Origin: Tolypeutes matacus
Lineage: Eukaryota > Chordata > Mammalia > Cingulata > Chlamyphoridae
Assembly: GCA_026826555.1 (NCBI GenBank)
Contig: JAKSZT010054396.1
Coordinates: 13,409,200 to 13,473,199 of the forward strand
DNA length: 64,000 nt
Direction of reading: 5' to 3'
The position numbers were made by a program, and so were the translations under genes. The notes under the pieces were generated by a model. That model had not been told where the DNA came from, did not search any database, and saw nothing but the letters and a program-made list of their open reading frames with translations. Shown here piece after piece: positions 42,523 to 53,789 of the stretch (positions within the stretch are counted from its first letter, which is position 1; each line of letters opens with the position of its first letter).

Positions 42523-42694
42523 TAAATCTCTGGGTGACAGGGCTGTTCAGACCCAGGGGAGCAAAAAAGGGTATTGAAGCTCAGGTGGGGTTGCTCCCAG
42601 CCTTCCTGAAGTCACAGAGAACCCACCCTGCTGCAGAAGATGAAAATTACAACAGACGCACACAGTAGTTGCTTGGATGCTCAGCTCTAGCTGA

Positions 42695-42840
42695 GGGTAT
42701 CTGAGAAACTCACTTTAATTACCTCCTGTGCTCAGTTTTCTTATCTGAAATTTGAAAGTTCCAACACCCACTTTACCAGGTTGGGGCGAGAATCAAATGC
42801 ACCAGAGCCTGGTGATCCTCAGAGGGAAGCTCAGGGTAAG
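42695..42840 (+). repeat. MIR
   Basis: CTCAGTTTTCTTATCTGAAA and CCAGGTTGGGGCGAGAATCA AATG match the sense MIR centre and 3' part. Confidence 0.7.
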
Positions 42841-43044
42841 GCCCCGCTGTATTCTCAGCACCACCAACCCCCAAAGCAGCATATCACACGGCTGAATGGT
42901 CAAGCACCAGGGCAGGGCACAGGCGAAACAGGCTGCTTTAAGATGCCACGCACCTCCATCCCAGGGTACCCGCCTGAAGCATGAGGTAGAACACTGAGGG
43001 AGAGGTGTCCTGGATGCTACAGGTGCCTTCTAGCTCCATGGAGA

Positions 43045-43200
43045 CCTGAGATTCTCAGTCCTAGCTGCATATTAGAATCACCTAGGGAGTTTTTTTTTAA
43101 ATCCCAGTCCTACCCCAACCAGTAAAATAAGCATTTCTGGGAATGGTGCCTGAGCTTTGGGAAAGCTCTTCAGGGGACCTGAATGTGCAAGTTAGACCAG
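43045..43200 (+). mobile_element. MER5-type hAT element
   Basis: GAGATTCTCAGTCCTAGCTG, CATATTAGAATCACCTAGGG AG, CAGTAAAATAAGCATTTCTG and CTGAATGTGCAAG follow MER5 nearly end to end. Confidence 0.8.
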
Positions 43201-43202
43201 TG

Positions 43203-43290
43203 AACCCATTTTGCAGGTGGAGATGCTGAGAGTAAGTAGTTTGAGACCACCAGGGGAAGTGGGACAGGTCTCCTGGTTCTCAGGTCAGGG
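43203..43290 (-). repeat. MIR fragment
   Basis: CCCATTTTGCAGGTGGAGAT GCTGAGAG is antisense MIR, abutting the MER5. Confidence 0.6.
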
Positions 43291-43629
43291 ACAGTGCTAC
43301 TTTAAAGGCTCTCCTGAGACTATCTCTGACCTCTGTCCTGTGAAGGAGAGGGCAGGCAGCTGAGAGGCAGTTGGGCCGCTGGGGCCCCTCTCCCCAAGAA
43401 CCTGGGTCTGTTCCACCCTCCTCCTCTCCTCTCTTAGGTTAAACAGCAGCAGAGGCCCCAGAGATTTCATCCTGGTCTCACGTCAGCATCTCCAACACAA
43501 ATCAGAGACTCTTCCAACCTGAGACAGACAAGTCGAACTGAGGGGGTGTGGAGAAGCTTTGGCTTCTCTGTGAAATCTGTTCTGTTTTGTTTTGAACGCT
43601 CTGGAGGGGCCTTCTGTGAAACACAAACA

Positions 43630-43720
43630 TACTCCCAACATCTACTGTACCCCAGGCCCTGAGCTGGGTGCTAGATGGGGGAAGACCCAGGCCCTGCCCT
43701 CAGAGCCAAGCCCCCCAAAC
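43630..43720 (-). repeat. L2 end fragment
   Basis: TCTACTGTACCCCAGGCCCT GAGCTGGGTGCTAGATGG and CCCTGCCCTCAGAGCC are antisense L2. Confidence 0.65.
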
Positions 43721-43939
43721 CCCATTCCCTACATCTGCCCTCTGAGAGCAGCTTGGAGTCTTTGCTTTGGAGACAGTGTCTTGCAGAAACCCTGGGGATG
43801 CAAATCCTCAAGGCACCACTGGTTCAGAATGGCACAATACCAGAAGGTAGGCCTGGGAGTGACCCTGTACATCCCTCAAGCCTAAAAGCTTCCTCGTTCC
43901 TCAGGGCACAACCTGAGTGGATTTAGGAGGCACAGCTCG

Positions 43940-45180
43940 TGAGTAATAGGACTGGGACCTGACACCCGGTCTGGGAACATTTCCCCCCATCTCTGGACAT
44001 AAGAGATGGGAAGGCAGAGGAGGAAGGTGAGTCAAGAAGGGAAATTTGTGGAGTGGAGAAAGGTGGGAGGGCTGGGGGGCGGGGGGAGATGCAGTCCCGA
44101 GACACCTTGAAGAGCTGACATGGACATTTCATCCCATTCAGCCAAGGAGGCAAGGCTAGCACAGTTGTGCCCACCACAGGCCCTCTCCCCACTGACCACA
44201 TCTGCAGAGTCTTCTGGGTGCCCAGAAGAGCCCCTCACCCTTAACTGCCTCCCAGGGCTGCTGAGGAGCCACGTGGTGATCCCAGCCAATCCAGCCCACT
44301 TCCAGGTTGTGTGAGGGAGCCCAGATCCCGCCTCCTCCCCGACCCGGCACACAAGGCCCAGCAGCCAAGTTTCTCCCTGCTCTGTCCAGAGCTGGCTTTA
44401 CTGGCCTCCTCAGAGATTAAAATGACTTCCAGGCTCCTATCTCTGAGCTCCCTAGTTCTCCTTCCAAAGATTAATTAAAGTCTCGGCAATGTTTCACCTT
44501 GCAGTCTGGGATGGTGACTTTGATGTCTGCTCCAGACACGGGACCTCTAATGTTCCAAACGCAGAAACTTCTACAACAGGGTGAGGGCAGCGTCCTTCTC
44601 TCAGGCCAGGACGGCCCCTACTTTGCAGAGGTGCCAGCTCCCGAGGCCTGCGTCTCTGGCTGGGGGAATGGGAGTGGGGGGTGGGGAAAGGGCCCATGAA
44701 TATCAGGAATTCTTTCCACGAAGGGCGACTGGAAAAGCGATGCATCTCTGCTTTCCTCGGCGGCCAAAGGCCACGGAGGGAAAATGTTTAGTATAAAAAC
44801 ATCTGACAAAGTACCTTCAGGATATATTTTCTGCATCAAAGAAGTAGCTCTTGGCAACAGACACTCTATCCTGACAAGGAAAGTTTCAAGCGCAGCTCCT
44901 GATTGTTAGCGACGCCTGAGGAAAGCGTGCCAGCAGGGCTGGAGTCACTGAACAGGAGGGGGCAGGCCATGGGGCCCGGCACACACGGTCGTGATGAGGC
45001 TCAATGCAACCAAGCACATTTTCTGGAGTCTCGGGTTTCCTCAGAAAACCTGCCCATCCCCCACTGAGGGGTGGGGGCAATCTGCCTCCAGCTCAGAGTC
45101 CAACAGCCCTGGACAGGCATTCAGCCCAGCGGCCTCCTCTCAGAAGCCTATCCACCCACCAGTTCACGGGTTCAAAGCAA
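43940..45180. other. Unique sequence, no gene seen
   Basis: No recognisable exon. It contains two G-rich tracts at 44064-44091 and 44660-44692 that fit the quadruplex pattern. Overlapping frames on both strands lack domains. Confidence 0.4.
44660..44692 (+). other. Potential G-quadruplex tract
   Basis: GGGGGAATGGGAGTGGGGGG TGGGGAAAGGG contains five G runs with short loops. Confidence 0.6.
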
Positions 45181-45189
45181 ACGTGCTTC

Positions 45190-45280
45190 CTTGCATTCTT
45201 TCATTCATTCACTCACTCAGCAACCCCTCACTGAGCAGAGCTGCTCTGGGGCCTGGACGGCAGTTGTTCACACAGCATCT
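45190..45280 (-). repeat. L2 end
   Basis: TTCATTCATTCACTCACTCA GCAACC and GCTGCTCTGGGGCCTGGACG correspond to the antisense L2 terminus with its TGAATGAATG tail. Confidence 0.65.
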
Positions 45281-45374
45281 TGAGAAGCCCCAGCAGCACA
45301 AGGACTGTGTCGGAGCCTGGCATCATCTCAGGAGCAGGGAGGCCTCTGCACCAGACATCCTGGGGGAACCCAAC

Positions 45375-45560
45375 GGGGGCCAGGCTGCCTGGGTTCCAAT
45401 CCCAGTTCTACCACTTCTTAGCTGGGTCACATGGGCAGGTTACTCAAGTTCTCAGAGACTCAAGTTATCTCTTCTTTTCTTTGGCTAAGAAAAGTGGCCA
45501 CCTCATAGATTAGTGGGGGAACTCAGTGCCAGCAACAGAGCTCTGTGCTAGCTGCTGTGA
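45375..45560 (+). repeat. MIR
   Basis: GGGTTCCAATCCCAGTTCTA CCACTTCTTAGCTGGGTCAC and GGCAGGTTACTCAAGTTCTC in sense. Confidence 0.85.
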
Positions 45561-45839
45561 TCACTGAATGTGTGTGAAGGTCTCACTATCTGCATCTCTA
45601 TGTGCTTTCTCTCTGGATCTTTTATCCCAGGTAAAAAGCCATTCATCCACTCATTCCACAATGACCCACCAAGTCCAGAGCCCCTTCAGGACCAAGGATA
45701 CCCCAGGGCTCCCCTGGCCCCAGTGACCACCATCCCCTGCTCCAGTCAGTTCTGCCAGTATTCAGGACAACCTTTCCAGTTCATCTTCCCCCACCCATTC
45801 GCCCATTTATCCAAAATTAACACGCTAGCCATGACCAAA

Positions 45840-46215
45840 CTCTTGGAAAATACACTGCTATTGCATACCTCCCTGCTTCTGCACAAGCTGTTCCTTCTAC
45901 TGACACACTGTCCATACCCTATCTCCTTGGTGAACTCCTAGTCATCCTACACAACATAACTCAAAATCACCTCCTCCTTGAGGCTTTCCCTGAATATCCC
46001 CGTTTTCCTACCCCAACAGAGTGCCCTATACTTGCTGGTGCAAAACCTTGCCCAATCTCCAGAGAAGACTTAGCACAATCATTCACCATTCTTTGCTTGC
46101 TACCTTCCTCCCCTTCACAACATCAGCTCCTGGAGGGGAAGGTCCAGGTTTTCTCTGTTTTATAGCACCTGTCACTGGCATGCAGTTCTTCAGTGAATGT
46201 TTAATACATTGACTT
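45840..46215 (+). repeat. L2 LINE 3' end
   Basis: AATCACCTCCTCCTTGAGGC TTTCCCTGA, CAGCTCCTGGAGGGGAAGGT and TTCAGTGAATGTTTAATACA are in the order of the sense L2 3' end. Confidence 0.75.
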
Positions 46216-46269
46216 GTCGCCTAAAAGCCTACTGCCGGGAAACATATCAGCCCTGGGATCTTTTTTCAG

Positions 46270-46400
46270 GGGCCCCTGGAGGGTGCAAGAGCTGTGGGGC
46301 CTCTGGCAAATCACCTTCTCTGGGCCTTGGGTTTCCCATCTGTCAAGTGTACCCCTACTCCAGCCTCTAAGCTCCACTGCTCTGGGACAACGGGTCCAGG
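46270..46400 (+). repeat. MIR3
   Basis: CTCTGGCAAATCACCTTCTC TGGGCCTTGG and TCCCATCTGTCAAG with CTCCAGCCTCTAAG in sense. Confidence 0.65.
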
Positions 46401-46594
46401 ACACCGATCCCAGAGCACTGATCCCCTTCCTCTGCATGACCTCATCCCAGGGCAGAGTTTTGCTTTCAGACAATGGCAAGAAGCTACGATGCTACAGGTC
46501 AGAAGCCCTGGCTCTCTGCACAATCCCCAAGGCCCAGGAGACCCACAACCTGGAAAGCACCAGCATCCAGGGGCCCGAGATCAGTGGCCCAATG

Positions 46595-46695
46595 GTCCCA
46601 ATGTACAACTGAGTAAACTGAGCCGAGAGGCAAAGCTCTTGCGTAAGGTCACGTGGGAAGTGAAGGGCAAAGCCAAGTCTAGAATCTATGTTAGT
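46595..46695 (-). repeat. MIR
   Basis: AATGTACAACTGAGTAAACT GAGCCGAGAGG and AAGGTCACGTGGGAAGTG are antisense MIR. Confidence 0.7.
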
Positions 46696-46699
46696 GAGC

Positions 46700-47395
46700 T
46701 GCCCACCACCCCACACTGTGTCTCAGCAAATCTGGGTTGGTCTAACCCCTTCCTCAACCACCCGGTCTTCCCTGGATGGCTGTAGTCACCTGTCACTCTT
46801 GCCCTTCACCCCCACCACCTCGGCTCCAGCCTCAAACAACCAGCCCAGGAAGAATGGGCCCCTTTGTGAGGTCCCTGGGAGATTTTAAGGAAGGAAGAAG
46901 GCTTTTTTTTCTTCAGAAGCTAAAAACAAAAACAGGGGCTTGATGTGAGTCCCAAACGTTGCCCATTTGAGAATGGGAGGTGAGTGCTCCTCCTTCCTCC
47001 TGGCATATTGAGGAAAGGTGAGGAGGCTGGGGCCACTTCTGACTTGGGAACGCCAGACTGGTCCTGGCCTGTGAGCTCTGCCCGTCCACCACCTCCAGGC
47101 TGGGCTCCCGCTCAGCTCTGGCTTGGAGCCTGACCCCTGGGGGTTGGGGGAGAGGACAACGCACAAAGGCCACCTCCAGACCCAGGTTCAAGTCTGATTG
47201 TGCAGGACCATTTGCCCTGAGCTCCATATCCTTCCTGCTCTCTGAAGCCAAAGGAAACCGTCTTTTCAACTGAAACATTAGCCCCTGCCCTCCTCCTGCT
47301 TGTTTTAAACCACTCAGCAGGCAGCACCCCCAGGACCCACAGGCAACGAGCCCGGTCACATGACAGGAACAGTTATGCAGGCCCTGCCTGTTCCC
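46700..47395. other. Unique sequence, no gene seen
   Basis: No named repeat. A 148-codon minus frame at 46913-47359 has no domain. Confidence 0.4.
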
Positions 47396-47399
47396 CAGT

Positions 47400-47492
47400 T
47401 GTGATCGGTTTGTGAAAATTCATTGAGCTGCACTCTTACATTGCACTCTGTAGATCTGTTATGCTTTGGTAAAAAAAAGTTTTAGAAAAACA
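47400..47492 (+). mobile_element. L1 3' terminus
   Basis: GGTTTGTGAAAATTCATTGA GCTGCACTCTTAC and a closing AAAAAAAGTTTTAGAAAAA form the last part of an L1M 3' UTR. Confidence 0.8.
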
Positions 47493-47549
47493 TGACCCAG
47501 GCTCTGCCTCATCCCCCCCGCCAACACCTGGTCCTTCGCATCCCAAATC

Positions 47550-47915
47550 CCTCTAAATTCCTTTGGTTTCTCAACCACATCGGGCTGTCGTCACACATCC
47601 AGGCCTTTGCATGTGCCATTCCTTCTACTCAGAGAATGCCTCTCCCATCTCAGAATCTTGCCGCTTTGTAGACTCCCATTTGTCCTTCAAAACCCAACTT
47701 GGGTCTCACCTCTTACAGGAAGCCTTCCCGGGTCTCCCCACCATCCCAAGAGTCAGTCACCAATCGCGCTGTCCTCTAGACTGCCTCTTGACCACTTCTC
47801 CCTCTATTATTATTGTTTGCATCTTCACCTGTCTGTAAGTATCTTGAGGGCAGAGATGATGCAATGTTTATCCCTGGATCCCCAGTGCGGGGCACAGGAC
47901 CTGGCACACTGTAAC
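47550..47915 (+). repeat. L2 LINE 3' end, well preserved
   Basis: CCAGGCCTTTGCATGTGCCA TTCC, CAAAACCCAACTTGGGTCTC ACCTC, TTGAGGGCAGAGATGATGC and CCCCAGTGCGGGGCACAGGA CCTGGCACA follow sense L2 closely. Non-coding. Confidence 0.85.
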
Positions 47916-47919
47916 GGCA

Positions 47920-48150
47920 ACACCTACCACGTGCTGTGCTAGGTTTGAGCTGACTCACAGGCTTCACTCACCTCGTTTAACTCTCACCACAAGGAGTATG
48001 TTGCTATTATCATCTCCATTTTACAGGCAAGAAGACTGAGGTGTGGAGCGGTTAAGTGACTGCCCCGAGGTCACATAACTAGTTAATGGCAGAGCAAGGA
48101 CTTGAATCCAGGGCCCAGTGCTGTAGAGCCCATGCTCCTCTGCCCACCAC
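47920..48150 (-). repeat. MIR, near full length
   Basis: TTTAACTCTCACCACAAGGA, TCTCCATTTTACAGGCAAGA, GACTGCCCCGAGGTCACATA and GGACTTGAATCCAGGGCCC are antisense MIR. Confidence 0.9.
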
Positions 48151-48449
48151 TGTTACAGAGGCTCAGCACACACTGGCTGCTCTGAGATGAGTGCCTTGGA
48201 GAAAGAAGAGCTCAGGAGTCTGTGTTAGATGAGGACATCAGAGAGCACATTTGGGCCCCATAATTGAGGAAGCATCAAGAAACGGTACTGCACAGGTGAA
48301 TGCCCCTCCCGACTTCTGTAGGCACTGACAATGAACATCAGACAGCCCCAAACCCAAGGGCCATCTCTTGAGGGACCACTGTGAGGAAAAGGCGAATGGA
48401 TGGCACAGTTTCTACTAGGTGACAGGTGGGCAGGCAGCAAGATGCACCT

Positions 48450-48555
48450 TGGTTGCAAGCTAGCTCCACCTACTTATACTTGCTGTGCAGCCCTTAGCCA
48501 GTCTCCTAACCTCTCTGAGCTTCTGCTTCCAAAATCTGTCATCCTATAGAATGAT
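48450..48555 (+). repeat. MIR
   Basis: GCTAGCTCCACCTACTTATA, GTCTCCTAACCTCTCTGAGC TTCTGCTTCC in sense. Confidence 0.75.
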
Positions 48556-48600
48556 CTATGCCCTCAGAGAGCTTACAGTCTGGGGTGGTAGAGGAAAGTC
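48556..48600 (-). repeat. L2 fragment
   Basis: TATGCCCTCAGAGAGCTTAC AGTCTGGGG is antisense L2. Confidence 0.55.
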
Positions 48601-48636
48601 ACCCACACCTAGTCAGCCGCCACTCTCCGTGTAACT

Positions 48637-49085
48637 TTTTTTTTTTTTAAGATTTATTTATTTTACTTTTATCCATTTTTTAACAGCCCCCCCTCCATTT
48701 TTGCTGTTTTTGTGTCCATTCACTGGGCAATTCTCTGTGACTGTTTCCTGCCCTCTCTTCTCATCCTTCTCCTCCTGTCTTCACCGGGATTAAATCCTGG
48801 GAACCTCCAATATGGGAGAGAGGCGTTCTGCCACCTGCACCACCCTAGTTCCTGGTTTTTCGGTGTGTCTCATCTTGGCTCTCCCTTGTGTCACTCTCCT
48901 GTTACGTCATCATCTTGCTGCATAGCTTGGCAGAGCCTGGCGGCACACCCACACACAGGGCATGGCAGCCCATGTGACTTCTATAGTTTTTTTTATTTTA
49001 TCGGGAGGTCCTGGGGATTGAACCCAGGTCCGTCCCTCCACATGGGAGACGGATGCCCAACCATTTGAGCCACATCCGTCCCCCC
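48637..49085 (-). mobile_element. Two-headed composite SINE
   Basis: A poly-T/AAGATTTATTTATTTTAC tail lies on the left. A first tRNA-like head is at about 48781-48856 (GGATTAAATCCTGGGAACC) and a spacer contains GTCATCATCTTGCTGCATAG. A second head is at about 48997-49085 (GGGGATTGAACCCAGGTCCG ... GCCCAACCATTTGAGCCACA). The layout is the same as 12733-13119, with GTGTCTC and 'catcatcttgctgc' in the spacer of both. GTGTAACT occurs at both edges (48629-48636 and 49099-49106), a likely short target duplication. Confidence 0.8.
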
Positions 49086-49104
49086 TCCACTTAGTCTTGT
49101 GTAA

Positions 49105-49290
49105 CTCCCTTCCCTGTGCCTTCTCCTCTGTAAAATGAAGGGCTTGCCCTCACAGACATAGCACTAAGGAAACCATGCTCTCAGGACTGTGACACTAGCA
49201 CGTTACACAGCCATGGTCACCAGAAGGCACAGCCTGGTCCCCATGATACACAGCTTACATAGAGTAGGTGCTTAATAAAGCACTTGAGCA
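49105..49290 (+). repeat. MIR pieces
   Basis: CCTGTGCCTTCTCCTCTGTA AAATGAAGG and, farther on, CATAGAGTAGGTGCTTAATA AAGC match the centre and 3' end of MIR in sense. Confidence 0.65.
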
Positions 49291-49299
49291 GTTACCTAA

Positions 49300-49940
49300 G
49301 AGGCACAAGAATCAGATATCAGAAGGATGCTACTGGTACCTCGAGAAGACTGCCCAGTGACCCCCTGCCCAGCCCTGCAGCCTGCAGCCTGGAGCCTGGC
49401 AGGCCTGGGTTCTAAAATGGCCCCAGCACTCCAGACACTCTTTAAATGACCCAGCACTCACCCAGCACCCAGCATCCAGCACCGTGCCTGGCCTGCCTCT
49501 CACTCGAGGCATCAAGCTACTGTCCACGCCCCTTCTGTTCTTCAGCCTAGAGTAGGAGGGGCCAAGAGAAGCCCCGCCTCCTCCACCAGCCCTCCTCAGG
49601 ACCACCTCTCCCATGGCCTCTCACCCTGCAATTCTTTGAAGTATGGCATATTCTACTTTTAAATGGCAAAGAAGGGTTTGCCACTTAGTATGGCTTTCTT
49701 TAACAGCTAATCTTCTTGCTTTCCTCCTCAAACTAAACTGAAATCAAGGAAATGAGAGAAGGGTGGAAATATTGCAGAGAGGAGAAGAATGACCTGAGGG
49801 ACAGTCAGGAGGCAGAACCCACAGCCCTGCGTCGGGCAAGGAAACCAGAGCACCAGGGTTCTGAAGGCAGAGGGACCTCCCGGGGACTGCTAGCCTTCAG
49901 TTTTACCCAGAGCCCCACTGAAGACTCCACGTGGAAGAGT
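49300..49940. other. Unique sequence, no gene seen
   Basis: No named repeat or exon seen. Confidence 0.35.
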
Positions 49941-49944
49941 CTAG

Positions 49945-50035
49945 ATTTGGTGGAAGCCCCGTGTTCTGTGTCAAGTCACTTGACCCCTCTGAGCTTCAGT
50001 TTTCTCATCTGTTTAGGTGGAATCATATGTCTAAA
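49945..50035 (+). repeat. MIR
   Basis: TCTGTGTCAAGTCACTTGAC CCCTCTGAGCTTCAGTTTTC TCATCTG in sense. Confidence 0.8.
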
Positions 50036-50059
50036 TTTGGATTTGATGTAGAGATCAAA

Positions 50060-50660
50060 TGGGAGCGTTCTGTTATTCAGCAGAGAGCTGAAATAAGATA
50101 GTCTCCTTTCCTGCCGCCCCCCACTCTGCCCACCAATGTGCCCTTGCCTGCCTGGGCCTGTGCCTGCGCCTCAGAATCCCCACCATTTCCCGAAGTGGCC
50201 TCAACAACAGGACAGGAAAGCGAAGCAGAGACCTTGGAGCAGGGTAAAAATAGAAAGCTCTAGGCCGGGCGCTGGGATTGTCATTGTGCGAGACAAACAA
50301 GGGCGGTCTCTGTCCTGAGACTGCCGGCACCCTGCACGAGCAGGACGCCCGTCCCAAAGGACAGAGAGGGGCCAGGCTCTCAGGGACAGCAGCCTCTCAG
50401 GACGCGGGGACTGAGGAGGCCAGGGGCAGTTGGCTGGTTGGTCTCCTGTAGACCCCAAGCTTTGCCCGGCAGTGGCTTGGACAAGCATGGAACACTGTGA
50501 CCATTGTCGACCCACCCCACCTCCGGGTCCCTGGTACTTAAATCAGACTGGCTGCCCCCACACTCCTTTTGATTGCTCTATTTTGAAACCCCCGCCATGG
50601 GTCTCACTCGGGGCAGGAGAGCCTCGCTGCTGTGGAATGCTGGGCAGGGCCCGTCACGCT
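50060..50660. other. Unique sequence, no gene seen
   Basis: Moderately GC-rich with retained CpGs at 50255-50345. No domain-bearing frame. Confidence 0.35.
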
Positions 50661-50664
50661 GCCC

Positions 50665-50831
50665 AGGCTCCCATCCCAGGCCTGCTGCTTACGGCTTGGG
50701 AATTTGGGCAGGCAGCCCATCTCTGAGCCCTGGTTTCCTCATCTGGGTTGTGGTAAGGAGTCAATGGGATGGAGAATGGATACTTAGCAAGGTGTCTGAC
50801 ACACAGTGAGTGTCAATAAATGCCAATGGTC
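50665..50831 (+). repeat. MIR
   Basis: CTGAGCCCTGGTTTCCTCAT CTG, AAGGAGTCAATGGGATGGAG and CACACAGTGAGTGTCAATAA ATGC in sense, running into an ATC microsatellite. Confidence 0.85.
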
Positions 50832-50846
50832 ATCATCATCATCATT
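50832..50846. repeat. (ATC)n microsatellite
   Basis: Five ATC units at the 3' end of a MIR, a common place for trinucleotide runs because MIR ends in ATT/ATC repeats. Confidence 0.8.
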
Positions 50847-50869
50847 TTCTGTCCTTGAACATCGAATGG

Positions 50870-51170
50870 CCTGGCCTGGCCCAGCACATTCTGTCCATCT
50901 CTGTCCCTCATCTTTCTGATCTCACCTCCCACCCTCCCTTACACAACCTTGCACTCCATCTTTGCAGGATGACTTGTGCCTTCACTATTCACTGAGATGT
51001 GTCACCCTTCTGGGGCTTTTCCCTGCCCTCCAGGGCATCCCTCGCTGCACATGCCTTCCAGCGTGACAGTCACCGCAGCCCCAAAGAGAGCTCCCAGAGG
51101 GCAGGGGTCTGCTCCGGCCCACTGGATCTCACATTCCTGCAGCAGGGAGTAAGGCCTCACTCAGTGTTTG
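50870..51170 (+). repeat. L2-like fragment
   Basis: CTGATCTCACCTCCCACCCT, GAGAGCTCCCAGAGGGCAGG GGTCTG and a following CTCAGTGTTTGAG fit the sense L2 3' end, diverged. Confidence 0.5.
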
Positions 51171-52010
51171 AGGGAGAAAGTGAAAACAGTGAGCCCCCGG
51201 AAGGAGAGGGGATGCACGCTGTCCCTGGCAGGGGCCTGGGTGACCACAGTGGGGAGGCCACCCATAGGAAATCCCACAATTCTTCCCCACATCCTTCAGC
51301 CTCTTAGAATCCCAGGCCACTGGATGGGAAATTTTATTGTGAGAGCCACACAGTCCTTGTCCACTGTGAAGAGCAGCAAGGGTCATCAACTTGTCCAGTA
51401 GCAAAGGCTCTGCTCTAAGATACCTAGAAGAAAATGCCCAGCACAGGCCCACTGGGCCCCAAAGGTCTCTGGAGACCTTCCAGCCTAGAAGCCAGATTGA
51501 GGGAGGCAGGGACTCTTGCAGGTGCTCTGGGGTCTGCTGCCTCCAGCCTGAGCAACACACTGAGCCTTTCTGGGATGACTGAGATCAAATGAGACCATGT
51601 CTGCGAACTCACCAGAACTGTAAGGCATCTCCACACACAGTTGTTCCCACCATTAACACCAAGGGGAAGGAAAGACGATGTCAAAAAATCACCTACCCAT
51701 CCTGACAACCAGGGCCCATGCAACCCACCTAAATTCAATATACTCTGTTGTCAGTGACTCAGAATCATACATCCAAAAATACTCTGTAAGCCCCTTGCTT
51801 CAAAATTATATGTGGCTTTCGTCTGCAAAAGCACAATGGAAAAAGAATGGATTGAAATGTTAACCTCTTGTATTCATCTGGCTGGGTCTTTGAGGGAAAG
51901 AGCTTACAACCAGATAGGGCCAAAAGACAGGGAAAAGAAGGAAGTGGCCCATTGACAGAGGGGCCATCAGAGACCAGAGGGCAGACAGGAGTGGTACCCA
52001 GAAGAACTGG
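51170..52010. other. Unique sequence, no gene seen
   Basis: No named repeat. A 143-codon minus frame at 51129-51560 and a 197-codon minus frame at 51765-52358 have no domain, and the latter crosses MIR sequence. Confidence 0.4.
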
Positions 52011-52014
52011 ACCC

Positions 52015-52110
52015 CAGTGCCAGCTGTGCCCTGCGCCCATCTTATTACTCTGGGCAAAGTCACGCTCCTGCTCCAGCTTCCAGCTTTTCCAACTCTGAAA
52101 TGGCCATATT
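52015..52110 (+). repeat. MIR fragment
   Basis: CTCTGGGCAAAGTCACGCTC followed by TTTTCCAACTCTGAAATGG in sense. Confidence 0.55.
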
Positions 52111-52314
52111 CTCAGTGATCTCCCACAGTCAAGGTGAGAATAGGGAATGGATAGGAAAGGGCTCTGGAAACAGGAAATGGCCAAGCAGCTATGAGCAGCC
52201 AGCAGCATGTCGCCCTTGTAGTGATGGGCAAAGGACAGCAAGAATGAGAGAACTCTGTGGGAAATAAATTTATGGAAGGTACATTCAGTCCTTTTAGAAA
52301 AGCAGAGGACATGG

Positions 52315-52495
52315 CAGTGCCTAAGAGCACAGAGCCTGCAGGCAAACAACCCTGCCACTGTGTGACCTTGGGTAAGTCACTTTTCCCCTCGGACTCTCCA
52401 TCGCCCCAGCTTGGAGCTATTCTGGGATAATGCATGTAAAGGGGGTTGGGTGCAGGGTCTGGCCATAGTAAACACTCAATAGATAGCTATGACGC
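52315..52495 (+). repeat. MIR, near full length
   Basis: CCACTGTGTGACCTTGGGTA AGTCACTTTTCCCC, GGGATAATGCATGTAAAGGG and AGTAAACACTCAATAGATAG CTATG in sense. Confidence 0.9.
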
Positions 52496-52499
52496 TGGT

Positions 52500-53780
52500 T
52501 GTGGGAACTGCTATGATGACATGGGCAGGGGGTATGGGAAGGACAACTCAGATGCAGACAAATAGAGAAAGGGATTCCTGTGGAGATCAAGCCATGCCCA
52601 CTTGGGGCGCAGCCCCATCTGAGAGGCCATATGCTGCACCCAAGCCCCATCCCTGCTGTGCACCCGGTCCTAAAGGGCTCCACAGACCTTGCCACCTGCG
52701 ACTTCCTGGCACTCACCTGGCCCCAGTTTACTACCAACCTCTCATTTCTCAAGGAAACTTGATTTAAGCCTTCCCCCAAATGTGGGGGTCCCTATGGCCA
52801 ACTCGTAATTGCAGGAGCGGGGGACCCCACACCAGGGTCCTCTCTGCTTCCTAATCCAGCATCCACTGCTCAGGCCAGAGACCCAGGAATCAGACTTTGG
52901 CAAACTCCTCGCTCACCAGACTCTCCCCATCAGCTCATTCTTCCCACTCCTCTTCCTCCTTCTCTTCTGACCCCTCACATCAGTCCCTCCCCCAGAGCGG
53001 GGACAGAAAGAGAAACCCACAAAGATAAACGTGTAATGCATCCATTTTGCTGTTCTTGGCAGCTGGGGGAAGAAGATCTCTCACTAAAATGAGGAACTGA
53101 GAGTTGTGCTGGGCTTTTGTAATTTCCATGAGAGACAAGGTAGAGACTGCCAGCTAAAACGAGGGTTGAAAGGCCCTTAAAAACTTATCTTTGGGTTTCA
53201 CTTGGACAGATTCTTCTTAACCCCAAGAACACCAGGGAAAATGCTAGCAATCTTCCCACCCAAGGGGTGGGAGGGAAAGAAAAAGAAAAGGAGAGGGGGG
53301 AATCAAAAACACTTCCATCAGCCCCCACCACCTGTCCCCTTCTATAAAGTGTACCACAAGAGTGACATGCAAGAAGAAAAAATGCCAACCTGAGAATTGA
53401 CCCGGAGCAGTGATGAGGGAGCTGGTGGCCTCCGTTTCAGTGTAAGACAATGTGGAATCAGACAGATCTGCGGGAGGAAAGAGAAAGAGAACTCAGTGGC
53501 TGTGGGGCACTGCCTTCTTCTCTTCTCTTCTGTTTCTCATGCTTTTGCTTGTGTGCCTGTGTGTGCATGTGCGTGCTTGCAAAGGGCAGTGTGTCCCTCA
53601 CAACTTCCCCATGGCACTCTGGAACCTAGTCCCACAATGGCCCAAGACCCGCCAGCCAATCAGCCCTGGAGCTCTTCTGGAAAGTGCTATCTCCCTGGTT
53701 GCCGTGGCCCTGGCACCCGAAGACGTTTCAATTGCCCTGACCACAGAAATAACCCAAGTTCAGGGGACCGAGCAAGTAGC
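52500..53780. other. Unique sequence, no gene seen
   Basis: No named repeat. Frames at 53397-53813 (138 codons) and 53452-53802 (116 codons) overlap in different frames. The second starts near a hydrophobic stretch (SSLLFLMLLLVCLCV) but no family is recognised and no splice or promoter context supports it. Confidence 0.35.
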
Positions 53781-53789
53781 AACTTGGAG

